From NCBI GenBank assembly GCA_023252015.1, contig JAHEXS010000022.1, forward strand, positions 1 through 12,901: a DNA stretch of 12,901 nt, written 5' to 3'. A program made the translations under genes and the position numbers. This stretch comes from Candidatus Nitrosotenuis sp. (GTDB lineage: Archaea > Thermoproteota > Nitrososphaeria > Nitrososphaerales > Nitrosopumilaceae). The notes beneath the pieces are model-generated. The model saw nothing but the letters and a program-made list of their open reading frames with translations, was not told the DNA's origin and did not search any database. Shown one piece after another: positions 1 through 6,285 of the stretch. Position 1 is the stretch's first letter, and every line of letters starts with the position of its first letter.

Positions 1-222
1 CAATCCTCACTTGAAAACGCAGTGCTAAAACAAGTCAAGCGTACAAAACAATATGTCGCAAAAACCAAAGGGGCAGTAGCAGCTCCGGCCATTGTTACGT
101 TGTATCAGGATAAACTCAGATTTATCAACAACGTTCCAATTGTTCCAATATTCCAGTTTGCATCATTTGTCGACGAGTTTTATGGTAATCTAGAAGACAT
201 GGAAACTATAAGAACAGAGTAG
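1..222 (+). CDS. C-terminal fragment of an unidentified protein (5' end outside window)
   Basis: An open frame runs from the first base of the window to a TAG stop at 220-222 and codes for about 73 residues. The first codons (CAA TCC TCA) have no start and the frame is open to the edge, so this is the tail of a longer gene; the internal GTG at 22 is probably not the true start. The visible part has a helix rich in Lys, Gln and Val (A-V-L-K-Q-V-K-R-T), then a hydrophobic strand (A-A-P-A-I-V-T-L-Y), a short turn, and a second strand (N-V-P-I-V-P-I-F) before a charged end. That order resembles the end of NERD or other nuclease-fold domains, but no catalytic residues are present, so this is only a guess. 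Its last 17 bases overlap the end of the convergent DUF2070 gene. Confidence 0.6.
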   Translation, partial: QSSLENAVLKQVKRTKQYVAKTKGAVAAPAIVTLYQDKLRFINNVPIVPIFQFASFVDEFYGNLEDMETIRTE

Positions 223-1951
223 CGATAAAAAAGAGAAAGCTGCCAATAGCAAATCCTTTTGTTATCTTTAACGAATTGTCAACTGCTCTAGAATAATCCT
301 CATATACTGTCGATCCCATTATTTTGACGTCTGCTTTGTGTTCTAAAATTTCAAATGACGCCGGGGCCAGTTTTTTTTCTGCATCGTGTGCAACTTTAAG
401 GTACCATTCTGCAATATCTTGAGACTTTGCAATCTTGCCAAACTGATAGTATCCTTGACGAGTCCTAACCTTGGTTGCACTATAATGCGTATCAGATGTA
501 CAAATTTCTAAAAGATTGAGATTGTTTTTTGCAAAATGGTTTACGATGTATTCTCTTACACCGTTTTCCATATTATTAGAATCTGCCCAACCAAGAAAAT
601 ATTTCGTGTTGTTGATTTTAAGGCACAGTACTCCAACGCCGCCCAGTCCAAGGTCGGGCGAATTCAAGTTCATGTGGTCAGAATTTCCATATCCAAACTC
701 TAGCGGATATTTTTCCTTCGTAATCATGGTATCAAGTGCAGATTTTGCTGCTTTTAGCATGTCTCCGGAATCAGGTTCTGAAATCTCTTCGCCCATCGCA
801 TTATGACAGTCAACAATTAGGATTCGCTCAAAATTGCGATTTTTTGCAAACTGTTCTATTTCTGTTTTCACGTAGATCGGAATATCTTCCATCCCATGAG
901 GCGACAAAGACAAGAACAAAAGTGCAGATTTCTCAAAAAGAAATCCGAGTACACTTGATTTGTTGACCTGTACCGTAATTGGCTCAGTACATACAAGACC
1001 GTGGTTAGGAACTACATTGGCTGACAAGCTAGTTAGATAATTTTCAACTTCTTTTCTCGAAGGAAGGTTCAACGAATGATCAGATACGCTGTGCATGACC
1101 ATTGCTGAAGAATTCATGATTTTGTAAATCTGATACGGTATGTTACTTCCCCCTATTGGATGAAACGGACCGGGATGAATTTCAGGAAGGACTAGTCTGA
1201 AATCATTGTTTTTTTCCTTGTTTTGTAATCGTATTTGTGTAGTGAGAACGGTCGTATCTGTGGATATCGATTCCAGGATTGATTCAACTTCGGATGGATT
1301 ATTTTTTGACATTGATGCAAGATATGCTTGTACTAGTTTGTGAGTACTTTGAATTGCAGGTCTTCCCGCCCTGTCAGTTACAACTGACCATATGCTGGCA
1401 GTCACCAAAAATATTCCACCCACAGATAGTGTCAGAGGATCCAATATTGACGGCGTCCACATCGATGTAGGAACTAGTGCCAAATACATTGCCATGGGTT
1501 GCAGAAAACAGAGTAGCCAAGCCCGTTTAAGAGTCGTACCAAGAGTGGTCGTTAGGATTCCAATCCTAAAGCTTGCAAAAATAAACATACCCTCTACAAT
1601 ATAGAATACCGAAAGATCTTTTGATAGAACAATTGATGCCAGGATGCCTGCCAGTATCACGCCAATCCATGCCAGGTTTCCAAATAACGACATGTGTAGT
1701 GATTTAGAATATTCTTTATTTTTGATGAATCGTGAATCAACGTATTGTGTTATGAGCAGTATTGCAATTACTGCAGGTAAACGAAATACCGCCTCATCAG
1801 ATCTAGCAAGAAAGACAAAAACTATGATTGCAGAAATAATTGCCGCAGATACATTTGAGAAGAGTAATGAGTGATAATACGACGACGGGTTTACCAGGGT
1901 AAGAGAATAACGTTTATGTATTTTTGATACATCATCGTATGATTCTGTCAT
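206..1951 (-). CDS. DUF2070 family membrane protein (predicted membrane-bound hydrolase)
   Basis: This 581-residue protein matches the archaeal DUF2070 (COG3356) family. The N-terminal third (about residues 30-195) holds several hydrophobic membrane segments. A large soluble domain follows (about 200-560), and one hydrophobic helix closes the protein (about 563-581). The soluble part carries the family signatures P-E-I-H-P-G-P-F at 256-263 with G-G-S-N-I-P just after, D-C-H-N-A-M-G-E at 381-388, and T-S-D-T-H-Y-S at 485-491. His259, His383 and His489 are plausible metal ligands. From memory, COG3356 is described as a lipid hydrolase of the neutral ceramidase superfamily, and the H-x-G-P motif resembles the ceramidase T-H-x-G-P-G motif; the substrate is unknown. 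Its ATG overlaps the Sec61-beta stop codon (ATGA at 1951-1948), so translation is probably coupled. The gene end overlaps the convergent fragment at 1-222 by 17 bases. Confidence 0.93.
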   Translation of the reverse strand: MTESYDDVSKIHKRYSLTLVNPSSYYHSLLFSNVSAAIISAIIVFVFLARSDEAVFRLPAVIAILLITQYVDSRFIKNKEYSKSLHMSLFGNLAWIGVILAGILASIVLSKDLSVFYIVEGMFIFASFRIGILTTTLGTTLKRAWLLCFLQPMAMYLALVPTSMWTPSILDPLTLSVGGIFLVTASIWSVVTDRAGRPAIQSTHKLVQAYLASMSKNNPSEVESILESISTDTTVLTTQIRLQNKEKNNDFRLVLPEIHPGPFHPIGGSNIPYQIYKIMNSSAMVMHSVSDHSLNLPSRKEVENYLTSLSANVVPNHGLVCTEPITVQVNKSSVLGFLFEKSALLFLSLSPHGMEDIPIYVKTEIEQFAKNRNFERILIVDCHNAMGEEISEPDSGDMLKAAKSALDTMITKEKYPLEFGYGNSDHMNLNSPDLGLGGVGVLCLKINNTKYFLGWADSNNMENGVREYIVNHFAKNNLNLLEICTSDTHYSATKVRTRQGYYQFGKIAKSQDIAEWYLKVAHDAEKKLAPASFEILEHKADVKIMGSTVYEDYSRAVDNSLKITKGFAIGSFLFFIATLFL

Positions 1952-2115
1952 TTTACAAGAAATATGTCAAGTAGCCATGACAGTACGATCAATCCAACAG
2001 GTATAGAAACTACGATTTTCGGATCCAGACGATATCCCTTTGTGTCATCTTCAAAGAAACGCAAAAGACCGGCACTGGATGCAGGTAATGGTGCGCCTTT
2101 TTTCTTACTGCTCAT
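1948..2115 (-). CDS. secG: Preprotein translocase subunit Sec61-beta (archaeal SecG)
   Basis: A short gene of 55 residues reads M-S-S-K-K-K-G-A-P-L-P-A-S-S-A-G-L-L-R-F-F-E-D-D. It continues through a G-Y-R-L-D-P-K segment into one membrane helix at about residues 33-54. The basic start, the A-P-L-P-A-S-S-A-G-L-x-R-F-F block, the acidic patch and the D-P-K just before the helix are the hallmarks of archaeal Sec61-beta, and the length is normal for the family. The protein is the small tail-anchored subunit of the SecYEG channel that moves proteins across or into the cytoplasmic membrane. The ATG is at 2115-2113 and the TGA at 1950-1948; the stop overlaps the DUF2070 start by four bases, so the two are almost certainly cotranscribed. 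A T/A-rich, TATA-like tract lies 16-30 bases upstream. Confidence 0.94.
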   Translation of the reverse strand: MSSKKKGAPLPASSAGLLRFFEDDTKGYRLDPKIVVSIPVGLIVLSWLLDIFLVK

Positions 2116-2130
2116 AATTCAAAAAACTAA

Positions 2131-2145
2131 GATATTAAAATAAAA
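2131..2145 (-). promoter_or_regulatory. Candidate TATA-type promoter for sec61-beta/DUF2070
   Basis: On the minus strand the 39-base gap between the zinc-ribbon gene and sec61-beta contains TTTTTATTTTAATATC, about 16-30 bases before the ATG. This fits an archaeal TATA box driving a transcript with almost no leader. The gap is also short enough for read-through from the upstream gene, so this may be an internal promoter. Assigned from base pattern only. Confidence 0.4.
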
Positions 2146-2154
2146 ACTTTTGTG

Positions 2155-2490
2155 TCATTTTTTGAGTTTATCTATAGTTTCAATTAAGGAATTTATCGAT
2201 TTTAGTATTTGCTGCTGTTTTTCGTGATCTTTTTCGGATTCTAGTTCTTTTGTCAATTCTTCAAGCTTATTTGTTAGTGAGATCAAAACAGATGACGGCT
2301 TTTTATGACTCGAGTTTTCAGAGACGACTTGATCAATTTTGCTTTTGTCCGGCTCTTTTCCACAGTTAACACATAAGGCATTACCGTCCTTCATTATTCT
2401 AACCCCCTTACAATATGGGCAAGGTTCTGCAAGTAATGTGGCTCCCTTGAGCAACATTTCTGCTGCCTTTTTTCTTAGCTCCGCTGACAT
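2155..2490 (-). CDS. SSSCA1/autoantigen p27 family zinc-ribbon protein (UPF0148)
   Basis: This 111-residue protein begins M-S-A-E-L-R-K-K-A-A-E-M-L-L-K-G-A-T-L-L, the helix typical of the family related to human Sjogren's syndrome/scleroderma autoantigen 1. A zinc ribbon of two CxxC pairs follows (Cys24/Cys27 in C-P-Y-C and Cys40/Cys43 in C-V-N-C). A Ser/Lys-rich linker then leads into a highly charged predicted coiled coil (about residues 68-111, rich in Leu, Glu and Lys). The ribbon probably binds one zinc ion. The cellular role of the archaeal members is not established, and I assign none. The gene is the first of a minus-strand cluster with sec61-beta 39 bases downstream, and it diverges from aIF1 across 91 bases. 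Confidence 0.86.
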   Translation of the reverse strand: MSAELRKKAAEMLLKGATLLAEPCPYCKGVRIMKDGNALCVNCGKEPDKSKIDQVVSENSSHKKPSSVLISLTNKLEELTKELESEKDHEKQQQILKSINSLIETIDKLKK

Positions 2491-2581
2491 GATTTGTATT
2501 GTAAAACCTTTTGTAAAAACCTAGTTTTGTAAAGTTAATAAGGCTTAATAGTCTGTATGAAGCCAAGACGTTTAGTAACCA
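2491..2581. promoter_or_regulatory. Divergent promoter region between zinc-ribbon gene and aIF1
   Basis: These 91 AT-rich bases separate two divergent genes. On the plus strand, AGGCTTAATA at 2541-2550 is a TATA-like element about 32-39 bases before the aIF1 ATG, predicting a leader of around ten bases. On the minus strand, TTTTACAA-type tracts lie close to the zinc-ribbon gene start. No terminator, operator palindrome or RNA gene is visible. Assignment rests on spacing and composition. Confidence 0.45.
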
Positions 2582-2890
2582 ATGGCGATAATTTGTAACA
2601 CGTGTGGACTTCCTGAAGATTTGTGTGCCTGCGGTGATCTTAACAAAGAAAGTACCAAAATAATTATTAGATTAGAAGAAAGACGATTTAAGAAAAAAGG
2701 CACCATGATTGAGGGGTTGAATTCAAAACTTAACGACATGCATGGAACACTTAGTGAACTAAAAAGAAAATACGCATGTGGCGGAACAGCAAAAGATGAC
2801 TATATCTTTCTACAAGGCGATCATCGAGATACGATGAAGGAAACATTGGTAAAGTTAGGATTTGCCGAATCAAGTATCGAAATTCACTAA
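2582..2890 (+). CDS. Translation initiation factor aIF1 (SUI1/eIF1 family)
   Basis: This 102-residue protein matches archaeal aIF1. The N-terminus carries the archaeal zinc-type motif C-N-T-C-G-L-P-E-D-L-C-A-C (Cys5, Cys8, Cys15, Cys17). The SUI1 domain follows, with the basic stretch R-L-E-E-R-R-F-K-K-K-G, then I-E-G-L, the core K-Y-A-C-G-G-T at about 64-70, and L-Q-G-D-H-R-D at about 77-83. The last two motifs are diagnostic of the fold. aIF1 binds the small ribosomal subunit near the P site and helps to select the start codon during initiation. The length is normal for the family. The CPBP protease gene starts three bases after its stop, so the two are probably cotranscribed. Confidence 0.95.
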   Translation: MAIICNTCGLPEDLCACGDLNKESTKIIIRLEERRFKKKGTMIEGLNSKLNDMHGTLSELKRKYACGGTAKDDYIFLQGDHRDTMKETLVKLGFAESSIEIH

Positions 2891-2893
2891 AGT

Positions 2894-3859
2894 TTGGAAA
2901 CCTACAAAATTTTACAAAGCATCGCAATCCCTTATTCTGCACTAATATCAGTAATTTTTGGAATTATGGTTTTTTCGTTTCCAATAGGTGCCTACCTTTT
3001 TTTTAATGCTCAGATAGGAAAGGATATCGATTATGGTTACCCATTGTCTGGTTTTGAATTCATCAAACACTTTGGAGAGTTTGGGGGCTTTGAGATTGCA
3101 GATCTGTTCATTGTAGCATGGGTATTTTTTTTAATAATATTTACAATATCAGTTCTAGGTCCAAAAAAAAACTTTCTAAAGATATTATCCACAATCATGG
3201 CAGGCTCATACGGAGCCCAAAACGGGAATTATTTGGTTCAAACAATCAAGTGGTTTTCAATATTGATCGTCTTGTCTGAAATAACAGATATCGTACAACA
3301 AGAATTTGGAGTAAAGACTGCACCGCCGCCTTTTGAAAACGACCTGTTGCAGTTCTTTGGGATCACGATATCCCCCATTTTAGAGGAAACCGCATTTCGT
3401 CTAATCTTAATTGGAATTCCTTTATTCTTATGGTATTCGAAAAAAGGCTCAGCTGGACTATTTTTCAAATCATTGTGGAATCCAAGCAATTTGCGGGCAG
3501 AGAATTCAAAAAAAGCAATAATTCTGGTCGTAGCAGTAGGAGTATTTTTTGGATTGTCCCACATAATTTCAGACCAATCATGGAGCAATGGAAAATTTGC
3601 ACAGGCTACAATTAGTGGAATTATAATAGGATGGGTTTACTACAAGTATGGCTTTGTAGCATCAACTCTAATTCACTGGGCCACAAACTATCTGATTTAT
3701 TCATATGGATACTTTGTATCAAGCATTAATGAGATTCCAATTTCTACTGCTTTCTCACATTCACTACTTGAGACAATCGAAATTTTATTTGTAATCACAG
3801 GGGTGATATCAATTTTCAAGCTGTTAATTGATTATAGGCAAAAGAAATTAGAGGTTTAA
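2894..3859 (+). CDS. CPBP family intramembrane glutamic protease (CAAX/Abi type)
   Basis: This 321-residue, very hydrophobic protein has about eight predicted membrane segments. It carries all the sequence marks of the CPBP (PF02517) family: E-E-T-A-F-R at 164-169 (the EExxxR motif), F-G-L-S-H at 219-223, and H-W-A-T-N at 261-265. The Glu pair, His223, His261 and Asn265 form the predicted active site inside the membrane. Relatives cleave prenylated CAAX proteins or other membrane proteins; the substrate here cannot be inferred. The TTG at 2894, three bases after the aIF1 stop, gives a sensible N-terminus leading into the first helix; the next in-frame ATG (codon 25) would cut that helix, so TTG is preferred. 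Its last 12 bases overlap the end of the convergent TFB gene. Confidence 0.9.
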   Translation: METYKILQSIAIPYSALISVIFGIMVFSFPIGAYLFFNAQIGKDIDYGYPLSGFEFIKHFGEFGGFEIADLFIVAWVFFLIIFTISVLGPKKNFLKILSTIMAGSYGAQNGNYLVQTIKWFSILIVLSEITDIVQQEFGVKTAPPPFENDLLQFFGITISPILEETAFRLILIGIPLFLWYSKKGSAGLFFKSLWNPSNLRAENSKKAIILVVAVGVFFGLSHIISDQSWSNGKFAQATISGIIIGWVYYKYGFVASTLIHWATNYLIYSYGYFVSSINEIPISTAFSHSLLETIEILFVITGVISIFKLLIDYRQKKLEV

Positions 3860-4756
3860 TGCCAATTTAAGACCCTTGTACCTATTTCTAATAGTCACTT
3901 CAGTTACTCCTGCTGCTTCTGCTACATCACGTTGTGTTTTGTTTTCACCATTTGTCACACATGCAACATAAAGTGCAGCTGCTGCAAGACCCATAGGATC
4001 CTTCCCAGCAGAAATTTTATTTTCTTCTGCAGTTTTAAGAATTTTTGCTGCTTCTCGCTTTGTCTTTTCTGATAATTCTGCTTTGCTTGCTATTCTTGCA
4101 ACACATTTTATTGGGTCAACTACCGGCATTTTCAAGCCTAATTCGCGCAATAGCAATCTATAGCAACGTGCGATATCTTTTCTTTTGATATTGCTTGCAC
4201 TTCCGATGTCCTTTAGTGTTCGCGGAGTTTCGGTATCTCTACATGCTGCGTATAAGGCAGATGCGATAAGAGCGGAAATTGAACGCCCTCTGACCAGTCC
4301 CTTTTCAAGTGCCTTTCGATAAATGTATGCTGCCTTTTCTACAACAGCATCGCCCACCGCAAGTTTATCCTTTAATCTATCCAATTCTGAAAACGCTTGT
4401 CTAAAATTCCTGTCCACAGGTTCATGCACTTGACTTCGGCTATCCCAAGTTCTGAGTCTTTCAATCGTACTTCGCATAGATGAAGACAAAGGCTTGCCAG
4501 TTGCATCCTTATCTGCCTGACCAATGATGGTTGCAAGTCCCATATCATGCATTGCCAATGAAGTTGGGGTTCCAGTTCTTGTTCGATTTTCTCCCTCTTC
4601 TTTTGAGAATGAACGCCATTCCGGTCCAGATTCCACATTTTCTTCATTTAGGACAAAACCACATTTTCCGCAAAAATTTTCTCCGGTATTGGTATCAGTA
4701 ACAACTGAGCCCTGACCACATCGCGGGCAGCGATCTTTTTTACTACTTTTTACCAT
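3848..4756 (-). CDS. tfb: Transcription initiation factor B (TFB, archaeal TFIIB)
   Basis: This 302-residue protein is a full-length TFB. It has an N-terminal zinc ribbon (Cys10, Cys13, Cys29, Cys32), then the B-reader/linker region with G-P-E-W-R-S-F at about 44-50 and T-G-T-P at about 61-64. Two cyclin repeats follow (about 105-200 and 205-300). The second ends in the helix-turn-helix T-Q-R-D-V-A-E-A-A-G-V-T-E-V-T-I-R-N-R-Y, which reads the BRE element next to the TATA box. TFB bridges TBP-bound promoters and RNA polymerase. Nitrososphaerota usually carry several TFB copies; with both ribbon and reader regions intact, this looks like a general rather than degenerate paralogue. The gene has its own TATA-like box and overlaps the CPBP gene by 12 bases, tail to tail. 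Confidence 0.98.
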   Translation of the reverse strand: MVKSSKKDRCPRCGQGSVVTDTNTGENFCGKCGFVLNEENVESGPEWRSFSKEEGENRTRTGTPTSLAMHDMGLATIIGQADKDATGKPLSSSMRSTIERLRTWDSRSQVHEPVDRNFRQAFSELDRLKDKLAVGDAVVEKAAYIYRKALEKGLVRGRSISALIASALYAACRDTETPRTLKDIGSASNIKRKDIARCYRLLLRELGLKMPVVDPIKCVARIASKAELSEKTKREAAKILKTAEENKISAGKDPMGLAAAALYVACVTNGENKTQRDVAEAAGVTEVTIRNRYKGLKLALNL

Positions 4757-4856
4757 TTTTTACCAAACCTCTTATTTCTTGTATTTAACTTTTGCTAGAG
4801 ATTCAGTAATAAACTTGTCGATGAATTACGAACGATAAAGATTCGAATTAATTATT
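4757..4856 (-). promoter_or_regulatory. tfb promoter and spacer
   Basis: On the minus strand, AAAAGTTAAATAC (TATA core at 4782-4788, purine-rich BRE-like bases just upstream) lies 26-33 bases before the tfb ATG. That spacing predicts transcription starting within a few bases of the start codon. The rest of the 100-base gap after the upstream membrane-protein gene is AT-rich, with no hairpin or box C/D pattern that I could recognise. A GAGGT tract 11-15 bases before the ATG would lie upstream of the predicted transcription start. Confidence 0.55.
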
Positions 4857-6179
4857 TTAGGACGGTTTCCAGCCTTTTGGCATTGAGCCTTTAGACTGAT
4901 TTGATTTTGGCTCTTCTTTTGCTTGCTCATATCCCTTTGGCAGCGATCCTTTTGAAGACTGTTCATAGACACTTTCGTGTTGTTTGTAGCTTGTATCATC
5001 AGTTGCAAGTTCAGCCTCTCCCCTGTTAGTATGATAACCGCCTGAAGCCTCGCTTGTTGTTATACCCCTTAGATATTTTGGATCAATTCCAGTTTGAATG
5101 TATTCGGACTCTTTCTGTGCCTTTTTGTTGCTCCATATAAAGAATCCAGCTGCGCCCGCAGCTGCCATGCCAGCCATTCCATATACTATGAAGATCGGGA
5201 ATGAGCCAGTAGATGTTTGAGCGGCACCAGTTGGAGCTGTTGCACTAACGCCGAACACTTCGCGATTTTCAAACATATCTGGCGATGCATATCCTGCAAG
5301 GAAGACATTTGCATTGTCTGCTGCCTGTACGGATTTTACAGTGTAAGTTTTATCGGCAGTAAATTTACCTTCGAATTCTTTTTCATGCTGCTGACCCTCC
5401 CTAAAGCTACTTTCACCCATCGTAAACGAAGATACTACAACTCTTGCGCCAGAGAACCCAAACTTGCTTGTCTCAGCAGAGATACCCGTTGGGTCAAACA
5501 AAAAGTGCCAGTTTCCAAGTGGTTGCTTTCCAATGTCATATGCGTCAATTAGACTCATAGTTAGGATTTTTTCTCCTTCGGTACCTGCCATTTTTGCAGC
5601 AATGTCAGGAAATTCCTTTGTGAAAAATGAAATTGGTTGGTTAATGTCCATATCACCATAACCCTGAGTCGTAATTGGGAATGCGCCATCTACTTTGATT
5701 CCTCTCCACATGGCATCAAATAATGCAGGAGATGCTGGAGAAGAACCCGCGGCTGGCATGTATTCACGAATCAAAAATCCATTGATTGTGGGAGTAATAA
5801 TGAGTTTGTAATCTACTGAGGCATTATCGCCCCTTCCTGTCATTTCAGCATCATATTCAATGTTAAGTCCAGTAACTCGGACGGTGCTTTGTTTACTTTG
5901 TAATTGTTCGTTAATTTTATCAATTATTGTTTGAACTCCAGGGGTACTAGCATCTGCAGTAAAATAGATAGTATTGCTTTTTCCTCTCAGAGCGTCTGCT
6001 ATTTGGCCGCCTTCAGGATATTCTATGAAAATCGTTCTTTGAAATTTGAATGATGGTTTGGATGCAGAATCAAAACTCTTTGCGTCCCAATTTAGTTGAG
6101 CTGCCCAAGCAGGAGAAATGGTCCCAATAACTAGAATACTCAAAAATGCTAATGCGAAAAATGTGCCGACCTTCTTCAC
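4857..6179 (-). CDS. Exported single-pass membrane protein of unknown function
   Basis: I do not recognise a named family. With the GTG start at 6179 the protein has 440 residues. It opens with a classical signal peptide (K-K, a hydrophobic core, then S-P-A-W-A-A, cleavage likely after A-W-A). An extracellular region of about 300 residues rich in beta-type sequence follows, then a membrane helix at about 326-351, stop-transfer basic residues (N-K-K-A-Q-K), and a polar cytoplasmic tail of about 90 residues. The tail ends in two copies of K-G-S-[LM]-P-K-G-[YW] (residues 410-417 and 430-437). The frame is open upstream to an ATG at 6266. GTG is chosen because the Lys-Lys of the signal peptide follows it directly and a TATA-like box lies 24-32 bases upstream; the longer start would also cover the cofD promoter. 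Confidence 0.85.
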   Translation of the reverse strand: MKKVGTFFALAFLSILVIGTISPAWAAQLNWDAKSFDSASKPSFKFQRTIFIEYPEGGQIADALRGKSNTIYFTADASTPGVQTIIDKINEQLQSKQSTVRVTGLNIEYDAEMTGRGDNASVDYKLIITPTINGFLIREYMPAAGSSPASPALFDAMWRGIKVDGAFPITTQGYGDMDINQPISFFTKEFPDIAAKMAGTEGEKILTMSLIDAYDIGKQPLGNWHFLFDPTGISAETSKFGFSGARVVVSSFTMGESSFREGQQHEKEFEGKFTADKTYTVKSVQAADNANVFLAGYASPDMFENREVFGVSATAPTGAAQTSTGSFPIFIVYGMAGMAAAGAAGFFIWSNKKAQKESEYIQTGIDPKYLRGITTSEASGGYHTNRGEAELATDDTSYKQHESVYEQSSKGSLPKGYEQAKEEPKSNQSKGSMPKGWKPS

Positions 6180-6202
6180 GAGGGGCGTTGTTACCAACGC
6201 GC

Positions 6203-6211
6203 TAATAAATC
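6203..6211 (-). promoter_or_regulatory. TATA-like box for the exported membrane protein
   Basis: On the minus strand GATTTATTA lies 24-32 bases before the GTG at 6179. The distance fits an archaeal TATA box that starts a nearly leaderless transcript at that GTG. This supports the shorter form of the protein over the ATG at 6266. Confidence 0.5.
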
Positions 6212-6239
6212 TAACTAAAAAAGGTTCAGTATTGAAAAG

Positions 6240-6247
6240 GTAATATT
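6240..6247 (+). promoter_or_regulatory. TATA-like box for the cofDC cluster
   Basis: GTAATATT at 6240-6247 lies 39-46 bases before the cofD ATG, which predicts a leader of roughly 15 bases. A GGAG at 6270-6273 falls in that leader, with 12 bases to the ATG, longer than ideal for a Shine-Dalgarno site. The call rests on base pattern and spacing only. Confidence 0.4.
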
Positions 6248-6285
6248 GATCAAAGGTTGTAACCAAAAAGGAGTTTTCAGATTTT

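Noticed and set aside
3238..3588. 116-residue minus-strand frame opposite the CPBP protease
   Set aside because: Antisense to the conserved active-site region of the protease, with no motif of its own.
4372..4647. 91-residue minus-strand frame inside tfb
   Set aside because: Lies wholly inside the well-conserved tfb gene in another frame, with no recognisable motif.
4767..4771. GAGGT tract before tfb as a Shine-Dalgarno site
   Set aside because: The TATA box at 4782-4788 predicts a transcription start downstream of this tract, so it would not be in the mRNA.
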